From SYFY01 sp031385325 (lineage in GTDB: Bacteria; Pseudomonadota; Gammaproteobacteria; Pseudomonadales; Azotimanducaceae), in contig JANNBJ010000016.1 in NCBI GenBank assembly GCA_031385325.1, positions 1 through 40,160 on the forward strand: 40,160 nucleotides of DNA, written 5' to 3'. The stretch's first letter is position 1; each line of letters begins with the position of its first letter. This document shows positions 17,308-25,041 of the stretch, piece by piece. The notes below the pieces were generated by a model. That model saw only the letters and a program-made list of their open reading frames with translations. It ran no database searches and was not told the origin of the DNA. The position numbers were made by a program, and so were the translations under genes.

Positions 17308-20300
17308 GCGTGACCGAAAACTCTCACCGACCCGTTCGTCTTCAAGCAGTTCACCGATCAGGCCGGTATGGTCAATGACAAAGCCGGCCACGACATGGAT
17401 CACTTCACCTTCTCGCTCCACTGTGCCCTTGATGGTCAGTAGTTGACCACCAAGCAGCTCAGTACGAAATCGTTCCAGCAAACTCCGCCAGATGATCACA
17501 TTGTTGTTGCCGGTCTCGTCTTCGAGGGTGAGAAACAAGACACCGGACGCAGTGCCCGGACGCTGTCGCCCGGTGACCAGGCCGCTGATCTGTACCATCT
17601 GCCCATGGCGAAATTCCGGCAGCTCCAGTGCGCGGCTTGAGCGCTCCAGAGCCGGGTGTTTCCGCAACAGCTCCAACGGGTGTGCGCGCAGAGACAGGCT
17701 GAGATAACGATAGTCGCGCAGCACCTCATCCGCTTCCCGGGGCGCCGGCAGGCTGACTTGTGTCTGGTACGGCGTACTGGATTGCGCGACGTGTTCCAGC
17801 TCAGTAGGCTGTTCGATTCCAGCGACATCCCAATGCGCCTGGTAACGATGACCGGAGAGTTGCGCGAGTGCGCCGGCGCGGGCCAGGAACTCCAGTTCCT
17901 GCCGGGTCAGACCCGTACGACGAGCAAGATCCTGTGCGTCCACAAACGCGCGAGTGAGTCTTGCCGCCACAATTCGTCCTGCAGTCTCTTCGCTCAGGCC
18001 CTTGATCAGGCGCAGGCCAAGACGTAGCGCGCCTTGCTCTGCTTTTGGACAGGCGTGATCGCCCGTTCGCGATCCGGTTCTCGTGGCGGCTTCCAGCGTG
18101 TGATCCCATGCGCTGGCCAGCACATCCACTGACCGCACTTCAATGGCATGCCGCTTCGCGTCCTGAATCAGCTGCGATGGAGAATAGAACCCCATAGGCA
18201 AGCTGTTCAGCAGACCGGCATAGAACGCTGTCGGTTCGTGACGCTTCAACCATGCGGAGATATAGACCAGCAGCGCAAAACTCGCAGCGTGAGATTCGGG
18301 AAAACCGTATTCTCCGAACCCCTGGATCTGCTTGAAGACTCGTTCGGCAAAGTCCTGATCGTGCCCACGTGCCAACATGCCACTGATCAGCTTTTCCTCG
18401 AAGTGCCCCAGCCCCCCTCGACGCTGCCAGGCGGCCATGGCACGCCGGAGTTGATCGGCTTCTCCGGCCGTGAAGCCGGCAGCCACCATGGCCAGTTCGA
18501 TGACCTGTTCCTGGAAAATCGGAATGCCGAGCGTGCGTTCAAGTACGCGGCGCACGTCATCGTTGGAGTAGTGCACCGCTTCGAGACCCTGCCGGCGTCG
18601 CAGGTAGGGATGCACCATGTCGCCCTGGATTGGTCCAGGGCGGACGATGGCCACTTCAATGACCAGATCATAAAAATGCTGCGGCTTGAGACGTGGCAGC
18701 ATGGCGATCTGTGCGCGCGACTCGACCTGGAAGACACCGATGCTGTCACCATGCTGCAGCATGCGATACGTGTCCGGATCTTCTGCGGGAATATCGGCGA
18801 TCGTGAGGTGTTGGCCACGAAAGGCGTTGACCATATCGAGCGCCTTGCGGATCGCCGTGAGCATGCCCAGTGCGAGCACATCGATCTTGAGCAGTCCGAG
18901 GGACTCAAGATCGTTCTTGTCCCACTGGATGACAGTGCGATCCGGCATGGCCGCGTTTTCGATGGGAACCAGGTGTGACAGTGGGCCGCGTGAGATGACA
19001 AAGCCGCCAACGTGCTGGGAAAGATGTCGCGGAAAACCAAGGATTTCATTGACCAGTGCGATGAACTGCCGGATCCGGGTGCTGTCCGGATCGACACCGA
19101 TACCCCGCAGACGCTCGGCAAGAACCTCCTTCTTGTCCCACCAGGACAACGATTTGGCGAGCAGATCCACAAGGTCGAGGTCAAAACCGAGCGCCTTGCC
19201 AACATCACGGATCGCGCTTTTTGGCCGATAGGTAATGAGGGTTGCCGCCAGTGCCGCTCGGTCACGACCATAACGCTTGTAGAGATACTGGATGACTTCT
19301 TCGCGTCGCTCATGTTCGAAATCGACGTCGATGTCCGGCGGTTCGGCACGTTCTTTCGAGATGAAACGTTCGAACAGGAGATGCATGCGCGCCGGGTCGA
19401 CTTCGGTGATGAACAGGCAGTAACACACCGCGGAGTTGGCCGCAGAGCCTCGCCCCTGACAGAGGATCTGCCTGGATCTGGCGAACTGCACGATGTCGTG
19501 AACGGTCAGAAAGTAGTACTCGTAGGCAAGTTCATGAATCAGCGTGAGCTCGCGCTCGATGAGAGTGACCACATCTGCGGGCGCCCCTTCGGGCCAGCGT
19601 TCTGCAGCACCGGCATAGGCCAGTTCGCGCAGCCAGTCACTGGCCTTGCGACCTGGCGGAACCAGCTCTTCCGGATATTCATAACGCAGTTCATCGAGAC
19701 TGAAGGTGCAGCGTTCGGTTATGGCCAGCGACTCTGCCAGCATTTCCGGCGGATACAGGCTGCCGAGATCTGACAGCGAGCGCAGCTGTCGTTCGGCGTT
19801 GCCAAACCCGGCTGTACCGATATCGCTGACGGCACATTTGAGTCGCACTGCCGTGAGGATGTCCTGTATTGGCTGTCGCTCACTGACATGAAGGTGGACG
19901 TCGTTGCTGGCAACAATGGGAAATTCGAGCCGTGTTGCCAGCGTCAGCACGACAGCCGTCTGGTGCAGATCTGTGCCATCGCGGAAGAGCTCAAGTGCCA
20001 GCCAGAGGCTGTTTCGTGTCTCGGTCCGGAACAGGGTCTTCAGGATTTGTCCCTGTGCCGTCAGTACTTCGATTCCGGATCGTGCAGCCAAAGCCTGGGC
20101 ATGAACCAACGGATGATCACTGGTGCGCACCGCAAACGGCGTGCAGGCGCTGCCCGGTGGCCACAGCACCAGGCAATCGGCCAGGCCAAAACGAAAATCT
20201 TCGAGTGTTGCCTGATATTCCCCCTTGGGTGAGCGACGGCGTAGCTTGGTGATCAGTGCCGAAAGCTGGCCATAGGCTGCCCGGGTTGGTGCCAGCAGGA

Positions 20301-20595
20301 TGAGCTTGATGCCTTCTTCAAGGTGGAATTCGCTACCGACAATCAGTCGGATGTCATGTTCCTTCGCGGCCATGTGTGCCTTGGCAAGGCCGGCAAATGA
20401 ACACTCGTCGGTGATGGCGATGGCGCGATAGCCGAGTGCCGCGGCTCGGGCGACCAGTTCCTCCGGGTGTGAGCCACCACGCAGGAAGCTGTAGTTGCTG
20501 ATGACATGCAGTTCTGCAAAGGATGATGGGGCTGAGGTTGCGGCCAGAAAGGGCGATTGCGCAAAAGATGAAGGCTGATCAGGCGAAGTAACCAT
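17296..20595 (-). CDS. dnaE2: Error-prone DNA polymerase DnaE2 (ImuC)
   Basis: Translesion C-family polymerase of the SOS-induced ImuA-ImuB-DnaE2 mutasome. It starts with a PHP domain (E-L-H-V-I-S-N-Y-S-F-L-R-G-G-S-H-P). The palm carries P-D-I-D-V-D-F at about residues 420-426, the catalytic Asp block, preceded by G-R-G-S-A-A-N-S. The fingers, helix-hairpin-helix and a C-terminal OB domain (M-V-Q-I-S-G-L-V-T-G-R-Q-R-P-G-T) follow. From the ATG at 20595 it is 1,099 residues, normal for DnaE2; the frame is open to 20670, deep inside imuB. It overlaps imuB by 17 bp, which implies translational coupling. Expression should follow LexA control at the imuA promoter. Confidence 0.96.
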   Translation of the reverse strand: MVTSPDQPSSFAQSPFLAATSAPSSFAELHVISNYSFLRGGSHPEELVARAAALGYRAIAITDECSFAGLAKAHMAAKEHDIRLIVGSEFHLEEGIKLILLAPTRAAYGQLSALITKLRRRSPKGEYQATLEDFRFGLADCLVLWPPGSACTPFAVRTSDHPLVHAQALAARSGIEVLTAQGQILKTLFRTETRNSLWLALELFRDGTDLHQTAVVLTLATRLEFPIVASNDVHLHVSERQPIQDILTAVRLKCAVSDIGTAGFGNAERQLRSLSDLGSLYPPEMLAESLAITERCTFSLDELRYEYPEELVPPGRKASDWLRELAYAGAAERWPEGAPADVVTLIERELTLIHELAYEYYFLTVHDIVQFARSRQILCQGRGSAANSAVCYCLFITEVDPARMHLLFERFISKERAEPPDIDVDFEHERREEVIQYLYKRYGRDRAALAATLITYRPKSAIRDVGKALGFDLDLVDLLAKSLSWWDKKEVLAERLRGIGVDPDSTRIRQFIALVNEILGFPRHLSQHVGGFVISRGPLSHLVPIENAAMPDRTVIQWDKNDLESLGLLKIDVLALGMLTAIRKALDMVNAFRGQHLTIADIPAEDPDTYRMLQHGDSIGVFQVESRAQIAMLPRLKPQHFYDLVIEVAIVRPGPIQGDMVHPYLRRRQGLEAVHYSNDDVRRVLERTLGIPIFQEQVIELAMVAAGFTAGEADQLRRAMAAWQRRGGLGHFEEKLISGMLARGHDQDFAERVFKQIQGFGEYGFPESHAASFALLVYISAWLKRHEPTAFYAGLLNSLPMGFYSPSQLIQDAKRHAIEVRSVDVLASAWDHTLEAATRTGSRTGDHACPKAEQGALRLGLRLIKGLSEETAGRIVAARLTRAFVDAQDLARRTGLTRQELEFLARAGALAQLSGHRYQAHWDVAGIEQPTELEHVAQSSTPYQTQVSLPAPREADEVLRDYRYLSLSLRAHPLELLRKHPALERSSRALELPEFRHGQMVQISGLVTGRQRPGTASGVLFLTLEDETGNNNVIIWRSLLERFRTELLGGQLLTIKGTVEREGEVIHVVAGFVIDHTGLIGELLEDERVGESFRSRDFR

Positions 20596-22039
20596 GGAGA
20601 TACCACTGTTGTTCCAGATCACGTGTCTGTTCAGGTGTCTGGTCAACAAAAACCCAGCAACGAGCTCCATTGTGGTGATTGGCTACGTAGTAGTCGCGGC
20701 TGACGGGGCCTTCCCACCATTGGCTCTGGATGCGCTCCGGACCATCGAGCAAAGTCAGATCCGCCATCTCAACCGGTCTTGGTGGCGTGAACATCCAGAG
20801 TGGTCGCTGACCTGGACGAACGGGCGGCAGTTCCTGTCGTGGACTGCTGACGGCTGGCAGAGGGCGCCAGGCGAGTTCAGGTGCATGACAGTCGATGGCC
20901 TGCAGACGCATGCAGGCTTGTTCGCCAAGCCTTGCGCCCAGTTGATCGAGCAACTCTGTGCATTCGATCGGGTCGCCCCGATGGCTGGCTGCGCCGATAC
21001 CCGGCTCGGGCATGTCTGGAAACAATGTGGTGGCCTGGCCTACCCAGGGGCGCAGTCGCCTTGCCTGCAAGCTGATACTGAGTACATCTTCGGGTAACTC
21101 TGTTTCGGTCAGCTTGAGTTCCGATATGCCGAGGAAAGCCCGTGCATCCTGTCGGGCGCGCGCAAAACGAACCGACATGCTGACCCGGGTGTGGACAGCA
21201 TGGGCAGTGAAGGACCAGTCGATGGCCTCTGCTCCCAGCTGATGACTGATCAGCCATTGACTGAGTTCTTCCAGCAATCGTGTCATCGGCCACTGCAGCG
21301 CTGCCTTGTCACGCAATGGCTCGAGCAGATGCAGGGCTTGTGCAAACTGCCGTCGCGGACGAATGTACGTACGTGGATCCGGTAGCTCACCCGTCAGTCG
21401 TTGCAGGTAACTGGCAAAATCGCGTCCGAACCGATGTGCCAGTTCCCGGCGGGGCAGGGCCATGATCTGCCCCAGTGTGGTCAGCCCCATGTTGGCGAAT
21501 CGTTCCACAACCTTGTCTGTCAGCCCCAGGCGATTGAGCGCGACGAGTGGCAACGTACTGGCTGCAGCGCGCGCCAATGCCAGTGCTGCCAGAGGTGTTA
21601 CCGCTGCGCGTATCTGCGTGGTGTGCCCCAATCGTTGGCAGATATCCGTCACCTGGGCGCCGAGCGCCTGGATATTGCCAAACAGATTCAGGCTGCGGCC
21701 TGCTTCCAGCACGATGGCATCCGGCATTTCGAGGCTGACATCGGCACTGAAGCGATAGAGCACTTCGCCCAGCAAGGTCAGCCGTGTCTGTTCATGCTGA
21801 CGATTCTGCGGAAAATGCCGCAGCGCGTCTGGCGCCAGGCTTTGTGCAGTGGCCAGCGAAACGCCTGGGCGGATACCCAGGGCCAGTGCTGCAGTATTAC
21901 TGGCGACGATAGCCTGGTCATGCACCAGTACTTCCGGACCTGCAGCAGTAGCCTGATCGTTTGCATCGGCTGACTGAGGGCTCGATTGCCGGGCAACTTC
22001 GAGTCCGAAACATGGCAGATAGATGCCAAGCCAGAGCAT
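20579..22039 (-). CDS. imuB: ImuB, Y-family polymerase-like mutasome hub
   Basis: A 486-residue DinB/UmuC-fold protein that links DnaE2 to the beta clamp and ImuA. It opens M-L-W-L-G-I-Y-L-P, as in ImuB, and continues with G-I-R-P-G-V-S-L-A-T-A-Q-S-L and L-E-A-G-R-S-L-N-L-F-G. The acidic residues that bind metal in active Y-family polymerases are not present at the expected places, which is usual for ImuB: it is a scaffold and not an enzyme. Later blocks M-A-L-P-R-R-E-L-A-H-R-F-G and the helix-hairpin-helix region fit. Its start overlaps the imuA stop by one base. Confidence 0.94.
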   Translation of the reverse strand: MLWLGIYLPCFGLEVARQSSPQSADANDQATAAGPEVLVHDQAIVASNTAALALGIRPGVSLATAQSLAPDALRHFPQNRQHEQTRLTLLGEVLYRFSADVSLEMPDAIVLEAGRSLNLFGNIQALGAQVTDICQRLGHTTQIRAAVTPLAALALARAAASTLPLVALNRLGLTDKVVERFANMGLTTLGQIMALPRRELAHRFGRDFASYLQRLTGELPDPRTYIRPRRQFAQALHLLEPLRDKAALQWPMTRLLEELSQWLISHQLGAEAIDWSFTAHAVHTRVSMSVRFARARQDARAFLGISELKLTETELPEDVLSISLQARRLRPWVGQATTLFPDMPEPGIGAASHRGDPIECTELLDQLGARLGEQACMRLQAIDCHAPELAWRPLPAVSSPRQELPPVRPGQRPLWMFTPPRPVEMADLTLLDGPERIQSQWWEGPVSRDYYVANHHNGARCWVFVDQTPEQTRDLEQQWYLHGYFA

Positions 22040-22977
22040 CAGTGTGCTATCCGCGGGGGCCGCGAGGACCGTAAGGAAATCTGCTGCTCCGAGAGCAAAC
22101 CGCGCGCCGGGTCGGCACCTGGCAGACGCATTGTTCGTTCGCCGCGCCAGAACTCGAGTTGTGCCATGACCTCTGCACGACTGACCGCAGTGGGCTGTAT
22201 ATCGATGGACAGGCCATGTATGGGCCAGCCACTACGCCGCTTGACGATATCCACCTGCAGGCGTTGTCCGACAGACAGCGGGTTCAAGGCTGTCGACAGA
22301 TGCAATCGCAGTGCTGCCAGTGAAGGCTTTTGCAGCGCTGCAACTGGCCGGAACAGCGTGATCATGGTGTGTCCATGACGAGCGGCCAGTTGCAGGCGCT
22401 GGATATCGCGTACGGTGAGACGGCTTTCGTCCGGCCATGCCAGCACCATGCTGCAGGCGCCTGAGCGGCTGGCCTGTTCGAGTGTCCAGAGTGTGCGTTG
22501 GTGGGCTTGTTGAGCAGACCTCTGATCGGCACGTCCTGAACGACGCCCCGGACCGGAGGAAAACCTGTTGGTTGCAAACCTGTCGGTTGCAAACCTGCCG
22601 GTTGCCTTGACCGTCTGCGCCGTCTGTACCACCAATATGCGGTTAACCTGGATACCCAGTGACGCGAGTGCCGGCGCATAAGGCAGAAAGGGTGGGTTGA
22701 CCCACAGGATCCAGCGTGGTTTGCGACTGAGCCTGGCCAGCGCAGGTACCAGCAACTGCAATTCACCGATGCCGGTTTGTGCCAGGCAGAACTCGCTCAC
22801 TGCATCCATGGACCAGCCGCCACCAGGCAGGTGCCGATCCAGCAGGGGGAATCCACTGGGTTCGCTGTCACCAGGCCTGACATGTCTGCGGCCGGTGCGG
22901 CCGGCCAGCCAGAGGTCGGGGTGCTCGAGCAGAGAGGTTACGGTTTGAGGGATTACGGTTTGAGTGGTTACCGTCAT
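22039..22977 (-). CDS. imuA: ImuA, RecA-like mutasome accessory protein
   Basis: First gene of the mutasome operon; ImuA binds ImuB and DnaE2 and modulates lesion bypass. 312 residues with the opening S-L-L-E-H-P-D-L-W-L-A-G-R, G-F-P-L-L-D-R-H-L-P-G-G-G-W and a degenerate Walker-like loop Q-T-G-I-G-E-L-Q-L-L. Near residues 125-140 a threefold 15-bp DNA repeat (22561-22605) adds a repeated R-F-A-T-(D/N) motif in what is probably a surface loop. The ATG at 22977 lies only 7 bases from a LexA box and has no visible ribosome site, so the message may be nearly leaderless. Confidence 0.9.
   Translation of the reverse strand: MTVTTQTVIPQTVTSLLEHPDLWLAGRTGRRHVRPGDSEPSGFPLLDRHLPGGGWSMDAVSEFCLAQTGIGELQLLVPALARLSRKPRWILWVNPPFLPYAPALASLGIQVNRILVVQTAQTVKATGRFATDRFATNRFSSGPGRRSGRADQRSAQQAHQRTLWTLEQASRSGACSMVLAWPDESRLTVRDIQRLQLAARHGHTMITLFRPVAALQKPSLAALRLHLSTALNPLSVGQRLQVDIVKRRSGWPIHGLSIDIQPTAVSRAEVMAQLEFWRGERTMRLPGADPARGLLSEQQISLRSSRPPRIAH
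22561..22605. repeat. Three tandem 15-bp repeats inside imuA
   Basis: Units 22561-22575, 22576-22590 and 22591-22605 share AAACCTG and GGTTGC and differ at one or two central bases. The length is a multiple of three, so the frame is kept. Confidence 0.9.
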
Positions 22978-22984
22978 GCGACAA

Positions 22985-23000
22985 CTGTATTTATGTACAG
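22985..23000. promoter_or_regulatory. LexA box, imuA-proximal
   Basis: CTGTATTTATGTACAG matches the gammaproteobacterial CTGT-N8-ACAG SOS box exactly in both half sites. It ends 7 bases before the imuA ATG, so bound LexA would cover the start region. Confidence 0.93.
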
Positions 23001-23015
23001 GGTCGGCCAGATTAG

Positions 23016-23031
23016 CTGTATAAACGTACAG
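23016..23031. promoter_or_regulatory. LexA box, distal
   Basis: CTGTATAAACGTACAG is a second perfect CTGT-N8-ACAG box, 31 bp centre to centre from the first (about three helical turns). It could repress imuA, the divergent small-gene pair, or both. Confidence 0.92.
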
Positions 23032-23040
23032 TTACAAGAG

Positions 23041-23070
23041 ATGCAAAAGACAGAGATGCAAAAGACAGAG
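23041..23070. repeat. Tandem 15-bp duplication
   Basis: ATGCAAAAGACAGAG occurs twice in direct succession (23041-23055 and 23056-23070) just beyond the distal LexA box, in the leader of the divergent small genes. Confidence 0.9.
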
Positions 23071-23143
23071 GAACAAAAGAATCCAGGCAGCAAAAAAAAA
23101 CCGTACTACTCTTCCTGCAGAGAATCCGATTACGGAGGCCACC

Positions 23144-23308
23144 ATGGTCAACGGGATCGTCCAGAATCCTTGGCGTGTGAACTCGACCGAGCGCCGGCCG
23201 GGGCTCAATCAGTCGCGTACCAAAAAAACAGCCAAAGATGAGGCGCAGCAAAAGGCCGAACGGCCGCCGCTGCAGCGAAAAGGAGAGGGGATAGATGAGC
23301 GAATTTGA
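23144..23308 (+). CDS. Small hypothetical protein divergent from imuA
   Basis: A 54-residue basic, polar protein (M-V-N-G-I-V-Q-N-P-W-R-V-N-S-T-E then Lys/Gln/Arg-rich). No domain, signal peptide or membrane helix is seen. GGAGG at 23134-23138 sits 5 bases before the ATG, a near-ideal ribosome site that is the main support for it being real. It overlaps the following membrane-protein gene by 14 bp, so the two would be co-translated. It begins 113 bp from the distal LexA box, so SOS control is possible. Function unknown. Confidence 0.6.
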   Translation: MVNGIVQNPWRVNSTERRPGLNQSRTKKTAKDEAQQKAERPPLQRKGEGIDERI

Positions 23309-23723
23309 TGTCATTCGACTGTTGATAGCGATGGGTGTGTTGTTGCTGATGGCCGCGTCTGCGGGTTTTGCACTGTTGTGGCAGCGCCAGCAACAGCTGT
23401 CACTCGCACTGCAGGCGGCACAAGGTGTACAGCCGACGCCGGGTTTGCTGAACAAATCTGCCCACCAGCCAGCAGCGGTGCAGTTTGATCAGTCCGGGAT
23501 CGCATCACCGACGGCATCGATCAGTTTTGGTTCGACGCTGCAGCAAACGTCTGCCGAGAGGGGCGTCATCAATGTCGTAGCACCACTTGGAATGGCGCCC
23601 GGTACCGTCAAAGGTGGCCATCCGAAAGGGCGCGAGGAGGACCGTCTGCGAGCGATGCTTGCCGGTCGTACCACGGTCAGGTCAAGTGGAGCTTCGCCGC
23701 TGCAACGACCCGGGTCACCATAG
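23295..23723 (+). CDS. Small single-pass membrane protein of unknown function
   Basis: A 142-residue protein with one N-terminal membrane helix (about residues 7-28: V-I-R-L-L-I-A-M-G-V-L-L-L-M-A-A-S-A-G-F), then a Gln-rich stretch and a polar, disordered-looking tail. I recognise no family. A GGAGAGGGG lies just before the ATG inside the previous gene. Its last 47 bp overlap the 3' end of the convergent sufE, which is unusual and means one of the two C-termini is constrained. Position divergent from imuA behind LexA boxes suggests SOS-linked expression. Confidence 0.6.
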   Translation: MSEFDVIRLLIAMGVLLLMAASAGFALLWQRQQQLSLALQAAQGVQPTPGLLNKSAHQPAAVQFDQSGIASPTASISFGSTLQQTSAERGVINVVAPLGMAPGTVKGGHPKGREEDRLRAMLAGRTTVRSSGASPLQRPGSP

Positions 23724-24117
23724 CTCGCAGACCATTCCCGCGCGACGCACTCAGGTGCGCAAGCAGCGCGAGTTCCGCAAACAGTGTTTCGATATCGAAA
23801 TCGACGATCTGGCGGGGTGATCGGCTCTGATAAGCCGCAAGCACGATCGCAACAAGTCCGCGCACAATATGCGCATCACTGTCGATCACCAGCTGCAATT
23901 GATCCTGGCCGGCATCATAGCTGGCTACCAGCCAGACCTGACTTTGACAGCCGCGTACCAGATTAGCCTCGATCTTCCACGCCTCGGGCATGCTGACGAG
24001 TGATTTACCGAGGTCGATGACAAAGCGGTATTTGTCTTCCCAGCTGTCGAAAAACTGAAACGCGTCGCGTATCTCGTCCAGAGAAGCCGGCAGCGGTGTG
24101 GCTGGAAAACCCGACAT
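23677..24117 (-). CDS. sufE: SufE, cysteine desulfurase activator
   Basis: Accepts persulfide sulfur from SufS and passes it to the SufBCD scaffold. 146 residues; the sulfur-accepting Cys57 lies in V-R-G-C-Q-S-Q-V-W-L, and M-P-E-A-W-K-I-E just before it is typical of the family. A-D-A-H-I-V-R-G-L-V-A-I-V-L is the expected second helix. Last gene of the suf operon, 3 bp after sufT. Its 3' end overlaps the plus-strand membrane-protein gene by 47 bp. Confidence 0.94.
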   Translation of the reverse strand: MSGFPATPLPASLDEIRDAFQFFDSWEDKYRFVIDLGKSLVSMPEAWKIEANLVRGCQSQVWLVASYDAGQDQLQLVIDSDAHIVRGLVAIVLAAYQSRSPRQIVDFDIETLFAELALLAHLSASRGNGLRAMVTRVVAAAKLHLT

Positions 24118-24120
24118 GAC

Positions 24121-24645
24121 TCAGAACAGACCCAGTTCCAGTTGGGCTTCTTCAGTCATTCGTTCACGTGACCAGGGCGGATCAAAGACCAGTTCAACCT
24201 CGACCTGCTGCACAAACGGCACACGAAGCAGGCGTGCTTTGACCTCCTGCACCAGCACCGGACCCATCCCGCACCCAGGCGCGGTCAGTGTCATCACGAC
24301 GGTTACCGTGTGATCGGCAATTCTGGTGTCGTAGACCAGACCCAGATCGACAATATTGACGGGTATTTCCGGATCGTAGACAGACGAGAGCGCGGTTCTG
24401 ACCTGTTCCGCATCGATCTTGCCATCACGTGGTTGTTCGAACTCCAGACGAATGGGCGTAAGACCAAGTGCGTCTGCATCCTCCCCATCAACACGTGCCA
24501 TGTTGCCCAGATGCACAACGGTAAACGTGCCACCGAGATCCTGGGTCAGCGTGACAAAAACGCCACCGGGAATGGTGACCGGATCTCCGGTCGGAACCAG
24601 CCGGGCGTTGACCGCACGATTGACAGGGACGAGTCGTCTTTGCAC
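24121..24645 (-). CDS. sufT: SufT, iron-sulfur maturation factor (DUF59/MIP18)
   Basis: Auxiliary Fe-S assembly protein. The C-terminal MIP18/DUF59 domain is clear: V-Y-D-P-E-I-P-V-N-I-V-D-L-G-L-V-Y, then L-T-A-P-G-C-G-M-G with its conserved Cys, and F-D-P-P-W. The N-terminal SufT-specific part reads L-V-P-T-G-D-P-V-T-I-P-G-G then T-Q-D-L-G-G-T-F-T-V. I prefer the GTG at 24645, giving the family's normal N-terminus 10 bases after the sufA stop; an ATG at 24705 would overlap sufA by about 50 bp. Confidence 0.9.
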   Translation of the reverse strand: MQRRLVPVNRAVNARLVPTGDPVTIPGGVFVTLTQDLGGTFTVVHLGNMARVDGEDADALGLTPIRLEFEQPRDGKIDAEQVRTALSSVYDPEIPVNIVDLGLVYDTRIADHTVTVVMTLTAPGCGMGPVLVQEVKARLLRVPFVQQVEVELVFDPPWSRERMTEEAQLELGLF

Positions 24646-24655
24646 TTTTCGTAAA

Positions 24656-25009
24656 TCAGTGATCGACCGAGAAGCTCTCGCCACAGCCACAATAACTGGT
24701 CGCATTGGCGTTCTTGAATTGCAGGGTTGAGTTCAAACCGTCGCGCACGAATTCGACGCGGGTGCCCCGCACCATGGGCAGATCGTCGGGAAGAACATGA
24801 ATTTCCAGTTCTTCATCGATACGAATGGCCACATCACTGGATGCCGGTGCATCAAGATAGTCCAGGTAGTAGCTGTAGCCGTTGCAGCCACTTTCTTTCA
24901 CCCCCAGGCGCAGATGTGCCTTGTGCTGTATGGCAAGCTGGGCACGCAGGTGTTTTGCGGCTTGTTCGCTGACGGTGATGGCTTGTGGATCGAAGGTGGA
25001 AACCGACAT
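24656..25009 (-). CDS. sufA: SufA, A-type iron-sulfur carrier
   Basis: Carries Fe-S clusters from SufBCD to apoproteins. The ATG at 25009 is preceded by a strong AAAGGAGA site and gives 117 residues, the usual size. The three cluster ligands have the classic spacing: Cys42 in K-E-S-G-C-N-G-Y-S-Y, then Cys107 and Cys109 in S-Y-C-G-C-G-E-S-F. It sits between sufS and sufT, unlike E. coli where sufA is first; I cannot separate SufA from ErpA or IscA by sequence, so the name follows the operon. Confidence 0.9.
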   Translation of the reverse strand: MSVSTFDPQAITVSEQAAKHLRAQLAIQHKAHLRLGVKESGCNGYSYYLDYLDAPASSDVAIRIDEELEIHVLPDDLPMVRGTRVEFVRDGLNSTLQFKNANATSYCGCGESFSVDH

Positions 25010-25041
25010 TGATTCGTCTCCTTTTGTCACGGGAAGAATGG

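Noticed and set aside
17443..20252. Several plus-strand open frames opposite dnaE2
   Set aside because: They are antisense shadows of a long, clearly conserved polymerase gene.
22561..23070. Repeats as a CRISPR array
   Set aside because: Units are 15 bp, directly tandem with no spacers, and partly inside imuA.
23041..23241. Alternative small protein beginning in the 15-bp repeat (ATG at 23041)
   Set aside because: No ribosome site, and the strong GGAGG at 23134 serves a different frame starting at 23144.
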